DNA of 64,000 nucleotides from Leidyana gryllorum EB-2025a (Eukaryota > Apicomplexa): NCBI GenBank assembly GCA_048772705.1, contig JBLWGC010000104.1, positions 1,116,001 through 1,180,000 of the forward strand, in the 5' to 3' direction. Below are positions 20,473 to 31,329 of the stretch, one piece after another. Each line of letters opens with the position of its first letter. Position 1 is the stretch's first letter. The notes under the pieces were generated by a model. The model had not been told where the DNA came from. It saw nothing but the letters and a program-made list of their open reading frames with translations, and searched no databases. The translations under genes were made by a program, and so were the position numbers.

Positions 20473-21711
20473 ATGAAGCAGCAAAGTCTGTTATCGTTCG
20501 AGTCGACTGCGGCACCGTCTTCAGGACAAAATGATTACCTGTCGAGTGTTGACACAAGCAGTGTGAACAGTACGTTAGTCACCATCCCAAAGAGGGTGGT
20601 TGAGAAGACTGTGTCGAAACCAGTTATTCAACAAGTTGAAAAGGTCGTTGAGGTACCTCAAACTGAGTTTCAAATGAGAGAGTCTGAAGTTCCCCTCTTC
20701 CAAGACAAAATCATCTACAAACCCCGAAAGCAGATCATTGAAGTGCCCAAAGAGGTCGAACGCATAGTCCGCAAGCCCCTCATCAAACCTGTGGAAAAAA
20801 TTGTACACGTCCCAGGACAAGTGATTGAAGTGCCTCAGCCGTACCGTGTGACCAAAGAAGTCGTTACTCCCATCTACCAGGACAGACTCATGTACACTGC
20901 TGTGTCTCAGACTCTCAAGCCCGTTGTAGTAGAAGGAGCTTTCACTAAGGAAGTCGAGTGCATTGACTATCAACCTGAGATTCACGAGGTTGTTATCCAC
21001 ATTCCTAAAGTCGCGCGCAACAACATGGAGAGAGGTCGCGAGACACAGTCCCACCAGGTCGTCGATATCCCGGCCCCACAGTTCAACGCTCTCCTCATCA
21101 AACTGAATCCACATATCCCTATTGGAGTGGATCTTCCATTCCGTCGTGACGAGAACGGCGACATTATCACTTTCCGGAAGGGAATCCCCATCGGGACTCC
21201 CATCGGTCCAGTCGACGCCTCGACCAACACCGCCCCGATTCGTCAGGCGACGGGCACCGCGCCGCCCTCCTCCTCCACCTTGGCGTCCAACACATTCGCC
21301 GAAGCCAGTCAGAGGATCTCTGTTCCCAGAGCTTTTCCATCAGGCGCTGTCCTCGCGCCCTCGCCACTTGCGCCGTATGTCGCGCCAGTCCAGCGCCGAA
21401 CGGAGTTGCCCACCTACACACCGCTGCCTCATCCTCACAACGGGCTGCTCGCTCACAATGATTTTGCAGTTGGACGCGAGATAATGCCGGTTGTACTCAC
21501 GCCCGCCAATGAGACAGTGTTGCTCAGAGGTCATCCGGAGACTGACACGGAAGGCGAGGACGAGATTGAAGACAATGTCACAATAATAGAGTCCCGTAGC
21601 ACAGTCTCGAGTGTCCAGCGGAGGAGTCCCCACAAACCGCGAAACCCGTTTTTCTCCTGCTGCAGCGTCCAGAGGACCACTCCACGAGACACAAAAGTCT
21701 GCTCCTGTTAA
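20473..21711 (+). CDS. Alveolin (IMC1-like) repeat protein
   Basis: A single exon of 412 residues starts at the ATG at 20473. Residues about 40-190 consist of alveolin-type repeats rich in V, E, K, P and I, for example VEKVVEVPQ, KQIIEVPKEVERIV, VEKIVHVPGQVIEVP and IHEVVIHIPKV. Alveolins form the intermediate-filament-like network under the alveolar sacs (inner membrane complex in apicomplexans, pellicle in dinoflagellates and ciliates), so this gene is the best marker that the genome is alveolate. The C-terminal half is Pro/Ser-rich, and the last 20 residues carry a CCS and a terminal CSC, plausible sites for S-acylation that would anchor the protein to the membrane. It lies about 100 bp downstream of MCM4 on the same strand. 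Confidence 0.85.
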   Translation: MKQQSLLSFESTAAPSSGQNDYLSSVDTSSVNSTLVTIPKRVVEKTVSKPVIQQVEKVVEVPQTEFQMRESEVPLFQDKIIYKPRKQIIEVPKEVERIVRKPLIKPVEKIVHVPGQVIEVPQPYRVTKEVVTPIYQDRLMYTAVSQTLKPVVVEGAFTKEVECIDYQPEIHEVVIHIPKVARNNMERGRETQSHQVVDIPAPQFNALLIKLNPHIPIGVDLPFRRDENGDIITFRKGIPIGTPIGPVDASTNTAPIRQATGTAPPSSSTLASNTFAEASQRISVPRAFPSGAVLAPSPLAPYVAPVQRRTELPTYTPLPHPHNGLLAHNDFAVGREIMPVVLTPANETVLLRGHPETDTEGEDEIEDNVTIIESRSTVSSVQRRSPHKPRNPFFSCCSVQRTTPRDTKVCSC

Positions 21712-22058
21712 GAGACGACGACGACGTAGTGGAATGATATTTGATACTGTATATCCATCACCCACGACGCACACGGAAGGTCAGAGTCAGAACTGATAGC
21801 CAGACATCCTTGATGATAATCGTGTATGATGCGTGAGGCGTTGATGTCTTAGCTAACCATCGACCGATATTTGATACTGGATAGATTATCAGTCAATCAG
21901 GTCAATCAGATCAATCACTCAATCAGTCCGCCGGTCAACCGAACAAACAGACGATTCGCCAGTCATTTCCGATGCAGACGGGCAGTGTCATGTAGTTTTG
22001 TGTGTCGCAGCAGATATATGTTAACTAAGCCGGCACCACAGTCTCGAAATCGTACTCC
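21712..22058. repeat. Convergent 3' region with TCAATCA-type short tandem repeats
   Basis: Between the alveolin stop and the U2AF stop. At about 21883-21950 the words TCAATCA and GTCAACC recur in a degenerate array. No coding frame. Similar TCAGTCAG/TCAATCA words occur at about 41205-41240. Confidence 0.5.
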
Positions 22059-24879
22059 TCACTCATCGTCTTCGTCCATAGCTTCCTCGTCTCGGTCCAC
22101 GTCATCATCGAAACTGGGCTTTGGAGCATCGATGAGGGCTTGCATGGTGGGTAACGCGGGCATTTCCGCCACACCGCCCGTGAACGAAGCGTTGGCTGCA
22201 GCTGTAGCCGCTGCTCGGGCCGCCTCGCGACCCGCTCTCTCTAATTCCTCCATCTGCTTCAACATTTGAGGCACATGGCTCGCCAACTCCGGATTGTACT
22301 TGGTCGAAGCCATCTTATCTGTGTTACATTCTGGACGGGCCAAGTCGCGATCTAGATATCGCTTTTCAGAAAAGAAATCCGCCCGCACTTTACGACCTGA
22401 AAACCGCCGTCCATTGAGTGCCTGAGGAAGGAAACATTAAATACTCGCCGGCACATTCTCTCAAGTACATCAGCGCACACGCGGATCGCAATGTCCGTTG
22501 ACAAAATCGTACTCGGCTTTCCACACCAACTGACCTTTCGGGTTCGGCAAGCTTCCTCCACCGTGGAGAATTCAACAAAAACAAAGCCTTCACCAGAATC
22601 TCCGGCAGGCTCTTGACCGGGTAGAGGGCGCGGCATTTCGATTGATATAACTCTTCCGAACTTGCGACACTCAACTCGAACATCGTCCAGAATATCGGCG
22701 TACTCCGCATCATCCATCAACTGAGTGCAGAAGAGTTTCAAAGACCAACACTGACCTCAGGCTCAAATCCCTGAGGTGACACGCACACACGCGCACACAC
22801 TCATTTGAGCGCTGCTCAACAAGTTGTTGGGCACCAGATGGGTCAGTGACAAATTGGGTTCAAAAGGACCGCTTACCTCTTCCGGAGTGACCAAATGATC
22901 AAAAAATAGACATCGGGTGGGTACGAGCAGGGGCTTGGTAGCCTCTGCGCGAGGGAGACACGTTTGGAATGAGACTGACAAGGATTTCGATCGCTTACCA
23001 AAGGTCTCCCAGCACTTTTCGTGTATGAGACGCCGCACTATTATGCGCGTCAACTCTTCTTCTGCCAAGGGCTGCTCGGCCGCACACACTGCTGGGCGCA
23101 TCCCAGCGATCTTCATGGTTTCCAACTCATCAGTGAGATTTTGACTGTCCAGAGGATTGTGGTATTCGAAGAAACACACCGATTTCTGTATGTGAATGAT
23201 GAGCGAGCGGCATTATTGTGATCGACGTACCTCTGGGCAGTGTGACAACAGGTCATCAACAAAATATGTTGCTAGTTTGACTGGTTTCCCATCTGTCGGC
23301 AGCGACACCTCTCCTCCCTTATCAGTCATCTTGGGAACAAAATAACCCGCTTCATCAGCGAGGTGCCGTTTATTCTTATACTCCTTAAGCTTTTGTTTGA
23401 CCACTGCATCGCTCGGCATCCCATAATACATGAAGAACTTGAGAGCACCAAAAGCTGTGAGCATTTCGCGAGCCTGCGTCAGGGGATGGGGGACGGCCTT
23501 GCAGTAGTTGGGCTTACCCTATCTTCCGAGAAAATGCTGGGTGGGGGAAGATTACGAATGCACATTGCATCCGGGGGAGGGGTGATGGCTCCAACACTGG
23601 TGATTATGGTTCCGCCAGCTGGCAGTAAGATTTGATGACCGGGCATTACGACACAACTTACTTAATCTGGAACTGGTTTCGTTGAATGCAGCACCCAAAA
23701 GATCCTTGTTGACGGTGGTGCCCAAGGAAACCCCGGTTAAGATTCCATTCGTCACACCGGCTGTCGGAGCCAGAGTACCTGCTTGAGTGACGGCAAGACG
23801 CGCGAGTTGTTCCGGGTAGGTCTTCGGCCGTCCAATGCGAAGACTATAGCCTAAGCAATTGATACCATTGAGAGCAATTCCATTATTTGCTTCTTCCATA
23901 GTACGGAATTCGATGAAGGCAAAGGCACCCTCGCTTGCCCTCCATCCTCGCACCGCTGGCGGCCCCGGTAAAGTATTTCCTTTGAGGGCCAACATGGCTG
24001 CGTTGATGAAGTCCACCAGATGTATCACTTCCATTTGGGGTGGTAAATTCCCGACATACAATTCGCGCCCAGCTTTGATTTGATCAGCCGTCAATCCCAA
24101 TTGTTGCGCGTATAGGTGCAACCGCGATGTTTGAAGCGCAGCGTCACCAGCAACGATAGTTGTGAACGCACTTGCCGGCTCGGGCGCCGAATAAACCGCT
24201 GCAAACAGACGGTATCAATCGACCAAAGATCGTTCACGCATCAACACAGCACCCAAATAAGGCCAATTAGAGCCACGGTACAGACCCATTGAGGGCGGAG
24301 ACGTAAGACGAAGTGCTCACCTGCTCCCTCTCCGGGAGGTCCTGAAAAGCCGGAGGGCTTTGACTTTGAAGAAGTTTCCGATGGGGCCGCCACCGAAGCG
24401 TCAGTAGGCAGTGGGGGAGCGGCTGTCGGCGATTCTTCAACTTTAGTACTCGTCGGGGCGGAGTCATTGGGAGCCGTGGACCATCCGGTACGGCGTTTCC
24501 GAGGCCGAGCGGGGGAGGTTGAGATTCCGGTGCCTCCTATATGTTGTTTGCTCCTTTTCGGCACTCTATCCGAGCTGGGTCGCTCCTCGGCAATTCGTCG
24601 CTCGCCGCCCCTGCCGTTGCGATCGTCATTGGCTTTACGGTCCTCTCCAGATCGGCGCTCGTAATCATGAGTCCGACGATGGTCAGCAGCTCGTCCACGG
24701 GGAACACTTCTGTGCCGATTGCCCCCAACCGGCATCTCCTCATTGTCCTCCTCATCCGTTTCATTCTCATCCACTATTCTGGGACGTCTCCCTGCCGCAG
24801 GAGGCCTTCTGACGACTTCCTCCTCATCGTCACCTTCTGGGAGCAAGCCTACGTCGTCCTCCTCACACCTACGGGGCAT
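22059..24879 (-). CDS. U2AF2: Splicing factor U2AF large subunit (U2AF65-like)
   Basis: Eight exons (24321-24879, 23662-24198, 23518-23618, 23231-23473, 22999-23185, 22877-22944, 22535-22720, 22059-22421) give 747 residues. The protein binds the polypyrimidine tract and recruits U2 snRNP. In order: an acidic then Arg/Asp/Glu-rich N-terminus replacing the usual RS domain, an RKRRTGW element resembling a U2AF ligand motif, RRM1 (ELYVGNLPP ... FAFIEFRTMEEA), RRM2 (MCIRNLPPP ... SVCFFEYHN) and the C-terminal UHM (LMDDAEYADIL ... FVFVEFSTVEEA). RRM2 is interrupted by an extra segment of about 60 residues between AFGALKFF and SVCFFEY. After the UHM comes an extension with an Ala-rich helix and an acidic end. 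The start at 24879 is the first Met before the acidic region, 33 bases from the divergent NIP7 start. Confidence 0.85.
22756..22770 (-). other. Possible 15-nt cassette micro-exon in U2AF
   Basis: The intron 22721-22876 is long for this genome (156 nt). Inside it, a 15-nt segment is flanked by a pyrimidine-rich CTCAG acceptor and a GTCAGT donor and would add exactly five residues (GFEPE) in frame, leaving introns of 106 and 35 nt. Skipping it gives the expected PEE-LMDD junction of U2AF proteins, so inclusion would be optional. Confidence 0.3.
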
Positions 24880-24912
24880 GAAAACACGAAGAATTTTTCT
24901 AAGTCCTCCATC

Positions 24913-25643
24913 ATGCGGCCCCTCACGAAAGAAGAGACCGAGAAGGTCTTTGCAAAGCTCATGCAATAGTGAGTCTCCTGCAACCCCAACGCGTCATTGT
25001 CCCCTCAGTATCGGTTCTAACACGCAGAAGCTCATTGATATGGATCCTCCTCACGTTCTCCGCCGCCTCAGAGACAGAGTCTTTTTCCTAAGGTATGCTG
25101 GTACCCTTATCTCTCTCAAAATCATCTCTCGTAGTGAAAAGCTGTTGAGAGCCTCCTCCAGCATCCCTCGCAAGGGCCTCCTATCCATAGGCACATGTCT
25201 GGGGAAATTCACCAAATCCGGAAAGTTCCACCTCCAGGTCTCGGCTTTGGAGTACTTGGCCCATCACGCAATTTATAAGGTTTGGCTCAAGCCTCAGGCC
25301 GAAGGCCCTTTTCTCTATGGAAACAACGTCCTCAAGGTAAGTAATCCATCGCCGTCTGCCCGTCAGCAGCAATCCTCCGCAGCGCTATATTGCCAAAATC
25401 ACTGAAAACGCCCCAGCCAAGCAGGGAGTCATCGTACTCTCTCCCACCAACATTCCTCTTGGATTCGGGCTGCTCAATCGCTCCACTGTCGAATTGAGGA
25501 ACGCAGACACAGAAAGCGTTGCTGTTTTCAATCAGAGTGATGTGGGGCTGTATCTGCGAAAGGAGAGGGAGATTTTTGGGGGTGGCGTCTCCTCCGCCGT
25601 GATGACGAAAGCGAACAATGACGTACCGGATATTGACGCTTGA
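24913..25643 (+). CDS. NIP7: 60S ribosome biogenesis factor NIP7
   Basis: Four exons (24913-24968, 25009-25092, 25135-25336, 25383-25643) join in phase to 200 residues. The protein is NIP7-like throughout: MRPLTKEETEKVF at the start, RVFFLSEKLL, LGTCLGKFTKSGKFHL, LEYLAHHAIYKVWLKP, FLYGNNVLK and NIPLGFGLLNRS. NIP7 is a small nucleolar/nucleoplasmic protein with a C-terminal PUA domain (about residues 95-175) that acts in pre-rRNA processing for the large subunit. The protein is a little longer than most orthologues because of its C-terminal tail. Introns are 40-46 nt. The stop codon is 10 bases from the stop of convergent NUF2, and the start is 33 bases from the U2AF start. Confidence 0.92.
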
Positions 25644-25653
25644 TCCAATTCAA

Positions 25654-27316
25654 TCACACCCTGTGCTGAGCAAGGGCTTCTTCCGTCACTTGCGCCAGGT
25701 GGTTCTGTCGATCCAGCATTTCCGTCTCAATATTGGTGATAAACTCGCATTGGGTGTCTCGCCATACTTGAGTTTGTCTCTGCGCTTCCTCAGCCAATGT
25801 ACTGAGCTTTGCTGCCAGTTGTTGCAGATCAGCCAGTTTTGCTTCGGTTCTCTCCTCTGATAGACACACACCGTATTCCAACTCGACACACCGCACACCC
25901 GTGTGCGGTAATGCCACTTACTATCTTTGATCCAGTCTGCCGTATTTAGGTTCAGACGATCAATTTCTGTTCTCATTCGACGCATCTCGTCATTGAATGC
26001 CTTCTGTTGACTGATGAGTTGTCTATCAGTTGATTGTTGGGCGTTCTGCAATCGGAGCATTGCCATATAATCGCCAATCCCTGCCTCACCAATTCATTCT
26101 GAGCCGCTGAGAGCTCTGCCACCAGCCGACTCCGTTCCTCCTCGAGTGTACTTCGGTCCTGCTCAAACTCGGCGATGGCGATATCTTCCTTCTTCTTGAT
26201 GTCGGAGATCTTTTGCTCCGAAGCTTTGACATCCTGAAGGGTCCAATCTCAGACCTGCCAGCCCAGGTCCCCTACTTTCATACACCGTCTCCAGGTGCCT
26301 ATTATCTTTTCGAAGCTCCGTCCGTGCTTCCGCAAGTCAGACTCAGCTTGATTTAGCTGATTAGCCAAATCGAGGGCTTCCATTGCAGCTACGAGCGCTT
26401 GCTCAGCTGCGTCCGCCTCCTCCCTGGCAGTCTTGGTCTCCAGTTTGAGCCGTTCGGGCGAGTCAACAATTTGGTCCTTGAGCTTATTGAGTCTGTCCTG
26501 GTCCGCCCGCAACTCATCGTCAATGGCTTTGAGAGCAGCCTGATGGATAATGTTTAAACCGTTGAAACCTATCAGAACTGAGAGACTCACTTGTTCTTTG
26601 GCCAGACGTGCGTTGATCTTCTTGGTGGCTTCTGTGGTTGTTTGCAGCTCGTTGGCCATCTCTGTGAAAGTTCGATTGGCCTCCTGCTCCTCTTCTTGGG
26701 CCTGCTTCAACTGGGTCTCAAGATCCTGCTCCACCACCGTATCTCTGAGTCCAGCCAGCTGATCATTATATAACGTTATGTCGGCCTCCAAGGCGTCAAT
26801 CAATTGGAGACGATTCTCCACTTCTGTGAAAAGCTCGCGGTGGTGTTCCTGCACACTTTCGCGTAAGTTTACAAACTCTATTATGGCGTCAACGAGGGGC
26901 TCCCATCGTATCGGACGAGCACCTGTGGCACTCCCGCCTCGCGCTACAGAACTTTGTCCTTGCGACGGGGTGGAAGAGATTGACGTCCTTTTGGGGGCTG
27001 TCGTGCCCGGAGCCATGGTACTGAGTAGAAAGTCATGTACATTCCATGTGTCAAATCGTAGCAAACCCATCAGGGCCGCAGTCCATCGAAGAATTCGCAG
27101 TCGCGGAATAGCCTCTAAATATCGAATTCCATTGTCAGGCAACAAACTCAACGTATCCGCGCGAGCCGGATCATCCGGACGGCTCCAAACCTCCTCTTTG
27201 GGAGCATTAAACACAACTTGCACAAGGTTCCCTAGCAGATCCACAAATGCACCAATAGTCTTCTCCTTAGGGAACTCAAGGTTCAGGACTTTGAGACGGT
27301 CAACTCTCACAGACAT
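25654..27316 (-). CDS. NUF2: Kinetochore protein NUF2
   Basis: The N-terminal exon starts at the ATG at 27316. Introns are inferred at 26540-26590 (51 nt, divisible by three, no stop in frame), 26234-26275 or so (42 nt), about 26025-26070 and about 25865-25925. Residues 1-100 resemble the Nuf2 calponin-homology head (FVDLLGNLV ... AIPRLRILRWT). The rest is coiled coil with the highly characteristic DQIVDSPERLK segment found in Nuf2 proteins. NUF2 pairs with NDC80 in the outer kinetochore complex that binds spindle microtubules. A low-complexity Ser/Thr/Gly linker separates the head and coil. The exact exon limits at the third and fourth junctions are inferred from phase. The ATG is 12 bases from the divergent POLK ATG. 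Confidence 0.8.
25890..25909. repeat. Perfect 9-bp inverted repeat inside the last NUF2 intron
   Basis: The sequence ACCGCACAC, two bases, GTGTGCGGT forms a near-perfect palindrome just inside the 5' part of the intron on the minus strand. A hairpin there could bring the donor and acceptor closer or be a protein-binding site. Confidence 0.6.
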
Positions 27317-27328
27317 CTCCCAAAAAGA

Positions 27329-29942
27329 ATGTACTCAGAACTAGATCCTTTGGAAGACTTGGAAGAGGAGTTTGCGGACGACGAGGACGCCGAGGAAGAC
27401 GGCCTGGAAGAATGCCACAATGAACAACTTTCGGACAAACCAAGCGAAGAGCCGGATGGCCCGAGCAGTTATAAAGTGGATTCGGCTAAACTCTTGGAAT
27501 GTCTAGGGGACCGCTCAGGTATGGTGGGTTTCGATCGGGCCTATGTCGAGAAGGTCGTCCACGATATGTCAATCGGCTCCTCGTTCTATAAACATGAGCA
27601 AGAACGTACTCGACGACTCCAAGGGACCATTGATGCGCTATTGAAACGTAAAGACTTCTACGAGTGAGGCTTTCAATTAGTCTGTGCTGTATCGCTGCTG
27701 ACCATTCAGCCGCGAGACGTCTCCAGACTTCCGGATGTTGAAGACAAAGGACGGTCAAGCAGTTCTCAGCAAATATATGCCCGCAATCCAACATGTTCCA
27801 CATCCTTTACGGCTTGATATGTGGGTCGGAGACTGCTACGTCCACATAGACCTAGATATGTTCTATTGTGCCTGCGAGATGCAGCGAGACCCATCGCTAC
27901 GGGATGTTCCAATGGCAGTCGGGGGGGCTGGAATGCTTTGCACTTCCAACTATCCTGCAAGAAAGTTCGGAATCCGAGCAGGAATGCCCGGTTTCATTGC
28001 TCAAAAGTTATACAAGGATCTGATCATTATCAGGTGCGGCATACTTAACGTGGGAGATAATTATGGATCTCTCCAGACCAAACTTCCCGGACTACAAATT
28101 AAAGTCCTCGATATTCATGGGGGTAGGAACGCGAGCTGTGTGTGTCAGAATGGAGACACGGGTGTCGGCACACAGGTATGCGCGCAATTCGATCCAAAGT
28201 ACCACTCGCGTGGAATGGATGAGGTTTCACTCAATCTTACGCCATGGTGTCACAACAAAACATTTGAAGAAGTCAATGCGTATGTCCACCACATCCGTCA
28301 GCGGTGCGTCTACCCACCAGGTGCTTGCTGCCAAATGCTGAACGGTCAGAGTGGAGACCGAATTGGGCGGCCTGACCTGTAGCGCGGGCATTGGCTGCAC
28401 CCGAATCTTGGCTAAAATCAAATCCAATGACAACAAACCGAATGGTAGATGATGTCGGCTGGCATGCCGCACTCACAATGTTCCAGGGCAAACAATGCTG
28501 AAGCCTTTCGACAGCTTCGAAGCCGTGGCTGAGCTGAAACTGGGCAAGGTGCCCATGATTGGGAAGGTGAGTGTACTGCCAGACCACATGGTGCCCATAC
28601 ACAGTGATTGCAATTCCTTGTCTTGGGGCATCTTATCGTCTTACTGTAGCACAGACCCGTACCGAGCAACTTGCGGCAATGGACCTGAAGACGTGTCGTG
28701 ACATCTGGAATCGGCCCGATCTGATAGTTTATCTGTACACACCCATTACAGCCGAAAATATCTTGGCGTAAGCTGAGACTGAGGGTCCTTCCAAACTTTC
28801 AAATCACAGATTATCGTGTGCGGTGCTGAATGAGACTGCGAAGGATCGGCAGTCTGTTGGATGTGAAAGAACCTTCAGGTGAGCCGTCGATCCGGGGTAA
28901 TGCGTCTTGAAGGCTAATATGCAGTCCGACATCGGATGGGATTGAATTGCTCAATCGGCTGGCAAGGATTTCTGGTATACTGGCCACAGATCTACACAAG
29001 CTGAACAAGCAATGCAAGAAAATCACGTTCAAGGTGAAAGACGATCGCTTTACGGTTCGCAGCCTCACTGAGTCGTTACCGAGTGCCACTGCTCAGAGAG
29101 AACACATCTTCAATGTCGGTGTTCGGCTATTCCGGTCCTTCCTGCTGCAGTCACTGCCTGAGCCTGCAAGTGGAGCTCTACCGTCGTGGACGAAGATGGT
29201 GGAGTCAATAACACTGACAGAGCCAATCGACGAGGATACAGAGGACGAGCGGACCAATGTTTATCGTCATCCACAATATTTCAAGCCGTTGCCCATCCGG
29301 ATACGTTTGATGGGATTACAAGCCTCGCAGCTCGTTGATCCTGACGCCCTGGGGGGAGAAAAGCCACTCCAGCTACTTTTTCAGGCTGCAGCGCGCAAGA
29401 TACGCCGAAGTGAAGATGTGAAACCGGCCCTCAATGATATAGGGACCATCGACGCCGGTCACACGGTAGGGTCGTCTTCGTCGGAGGTTGAAGTTGAGGT
29501 TAAATCTGACAAAAGCAGTCAGGTGGGAAGCACGAAAAGTCGTGTGCTCGCCGGCAAGGGCTCTGAATCAATGTTACTTCAATGGATGGCGAAAGGCCAT
29601 ACACGAAATCGTAGAGGGCTCGACGATCAGTCCGAAATTTCCAGATCAGATCGCGACCCGGGTGGGATCAATGTGGGCACCCAAGACAACAAAGTGGCTA
29701 AGACGGATCCCGAAGCGGTGGTTGTGCCCAAAAAGATGGCAAAGACGACCATTGGGCCATTAGATCGATTACTAATCACCAAGAGTGAAAGTTCGTTGGA
29801 AGGTAATCGACGTGCTAAAGTCGGTCAAAGCGGACATATTCGTCGTCCGATGGACCAGTTTGTGGTGCCGCGGAAGCCTGGTGGCTTACGATCCAAAGCT
29901 GAACCACGAGAAAATGAGATGATTATAGAGTTGAGTGACTAG
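27329..29942 (+). CDS. POLK: Y-family DNA polymerase kappa (DinB-like)
   Basis: Nine exons (27329-27663, 27710-28033, 28077-28122, 28176-28303, 28350-28444, 28487-28566, 28655-28767, 28810-28878, 28925-29942) sum to 735 residues. It performs translesion synthesis. Visible are the acidic N-terminus, the kappa-type N-clasp (GMVGFDRAYVEKVVHDM), the catalytic VHIDLDMFYCACE (metal aspartate in HIDLD), TSNYPARKFGIRAGMPG, the second acidic site GMDEV, the fingers/palm segments GCTRILAKIKSNDNKPNGQ, a helix-hairpin-helix region near VPMIGK, and the little-finger region ending near LVRDALG-type sequence. In the SLDE motif of most kappa enzymes this protein has GMDE, keeping both acids. The roughly 200-residue C-terminus is low-complexity with no Cys2-His-Cys zinc finger. 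Introns are 43-88 nt. Confidence 0.88.
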
Positions 29943-30022
29943 GCTTTGAGTGCCGCGTCGACCAGGGTGGGTCGATCGATCGAAGGTGCGGGTGCCGGCA
30001 ATCGAACACGAAGATCAATGTC

Positions 30023-31183
30023 ATGAGAAAGATTCTGGTATGCCTTGTCGCGGCCGCCCTGGTCCAAGGCCATGGTGGCGGAGGGGGCGCCAAGATGAAG
30101 AAGAAGCACAAGCAGCTTCTTGGAGGAGGCGGCAAAGGGGGTGGCGGCCAAGGTGTTGGGGGCGGAGGCGACGTCATTGTTGTTGATGATGGAGGTTTCG
30201 GAGGCGATCACATCATTATTGACGACGGAGACTATGACTTTGACTTTGATGATGACTACGACTATGATGATTACCCCGACTATGATCTGGATTACCCGGA
30301 GTACGGAGGAGGCGGTGGTGATTACGGAGGAGGCGGTGGTGATTACGGAGGAGGTGGAGGCGACTTCATAGGCGGTGGTGGAGGTGAGATCATTGGTGGT
30401 GGCGGTGGGTACTATCCTGGGGGAGGCGGTTACTACCCAGGTGGGGGTGGGGAAATTATCGGTGGAGGAGGAGGCGTCATCGGAGGAGGAGGCGTCATCG
30501 GAGGAGGAGGCGTCATCGGAGGCGGCGGATACCCTGTGTACCCTGGTGGCGGTGGCGGCTACCCAGTCTACCCCGGCGGAGGCTATCCTGTGTATCCTGG
30601 AGGTGGAGGAGGCTATCCAGTTTATCCCACCTATCCGACATATCCGACCTATCCGACGTACCCTGGAAGACCACCCCCACCGAGGCCGCGGCCTCCTCGA
30701 CCTCGTCCCCCTCCGCGTCCTAGACCTCCCCGACCCCGACCACCCGGAATCCGTCCTCCGCGTCCTCGTCCTCCTGGGGGAGGTGGAGGCGGTGGTGGCG
30801 GTGGTGGCGGTGGTGGAACACGTCCTCCACGCCCTCGTCCGCCTGGAGGGGGTGGTGACGGGAACGGCAATGGGAATGGCAACGGAAATGGAAACGGCAA
30901 TGGAAATGGCAACGGCAATGGAAATGGCAACGGCAACAATGGCAATGGCAACAACGGCATTGGCTGGGGAGTGGGTGGAAGACCGCCTGGGGGCGGTGGA
31001 AGACCACCTGGTCTTAGCAGACTCCCGTCGCGTCGTCTGGAGAATGTGCCTACTGTTATTACTGATTCCGAAGTGCGAGTGGTGGAAGAGGTTGTTCGCT
31101 TCGTTGTGGACAGCGCGGATACTCAAGCGATGGAGAACATTGATGCCGACTCAATCGGCAATGTTGCAGCTATGGCCGCTTAG
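30023..31183 (+). CDS. Secreted glycine-rich repeat protein
   Basis: The 386-residue frame starts with a clear signal peptide (MRKILVCLVAAALVQG). The mature part is almost entirely low complexity, in blocks: Gly with Lys (residues 20-45), an Asp/Tyr-rich acidic segment (about 70-95), GGGG/YP(V)YPGGGG repeats (about 95-210), TYPTYP repeats, a Pro/Arg-rich stretch with a poly-Gly run (about 215-270), a Gly-Asn dipeptide array (about 275-310) and a non-repetitive hydrophilic C-terminal domain of about 60 residues. This resembles extracellular matrix, cyst-wall or cuticle-like proteins, but no family is implied. Tandem codon repeats make length polymorphism likely. It follows POLK by 80 bases. 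Confidence 0.75.
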   Translation: MRKILVCLVAAALVQGHGGGGGAKMKKKHKQLLGGGGKGGGGQGVGGGGDVIVVDDGGFGGDHIIIDDGDYDFDFDDDYDYDDYPDYDLDYPEYGGGGGDYGGGGGDYGGGGGDFIGGGGGEIIGGGGGYYPGGGGYYPGGGGEIIGGGGGVIGGGGVIGGGGVIGGGGYPVYPGGGGGYPVYPGGGYPVYPGGGGGYPVYPTYPTYPTYPTYPGRPPPPRPRPPRPRPPPRPRPPRPRPPGIRPPRPRPPGGGGGGGGGGGGGGTRPPRPRPPGGGGDGNGNGNGNGNGNGNGNGNGNGNGNGNNGNGNNGIGWGVGGRPPGGGGRPPGLSRLPSRRLENVPTVITDSEVRVVEEVVRFVVDSADTQAMENIDADSIGNVAAMAA

Positions 31184-31329
31184 GTCCCATACTCTGCTCT
31201 GATCTGTTCAGCTTGATATCGCTGCGGAGAATATAACTCATTAAACGGATGTCACTATCTTTTCACTCACAACATCTTCCGTGAATTCCTTTTCTTTTCT
31301 ACGAGATCTATACCTCGCTAACCCAGAAA

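Noticed and set aside
20575-21114. 179-codon minus-strand frame inside the alveolin gene
   Set aside because: It mirrors the repetitive V/E/K codons of the alveolin repeats; the plus strand is the known family.
29939-31126. A 395-codon minus-strand open frame antisense to the glycine-rich gene
   Set aside because: It is rich in Ala, Ile, Thr and Arg with long simple repeats, exactly what the reverse of Gly/Pro/Asn-rich codons gives, and it runs into the end of POLK. The plus-strand frame has a signal peptide and starts properly, so the minus frame is a shadow.
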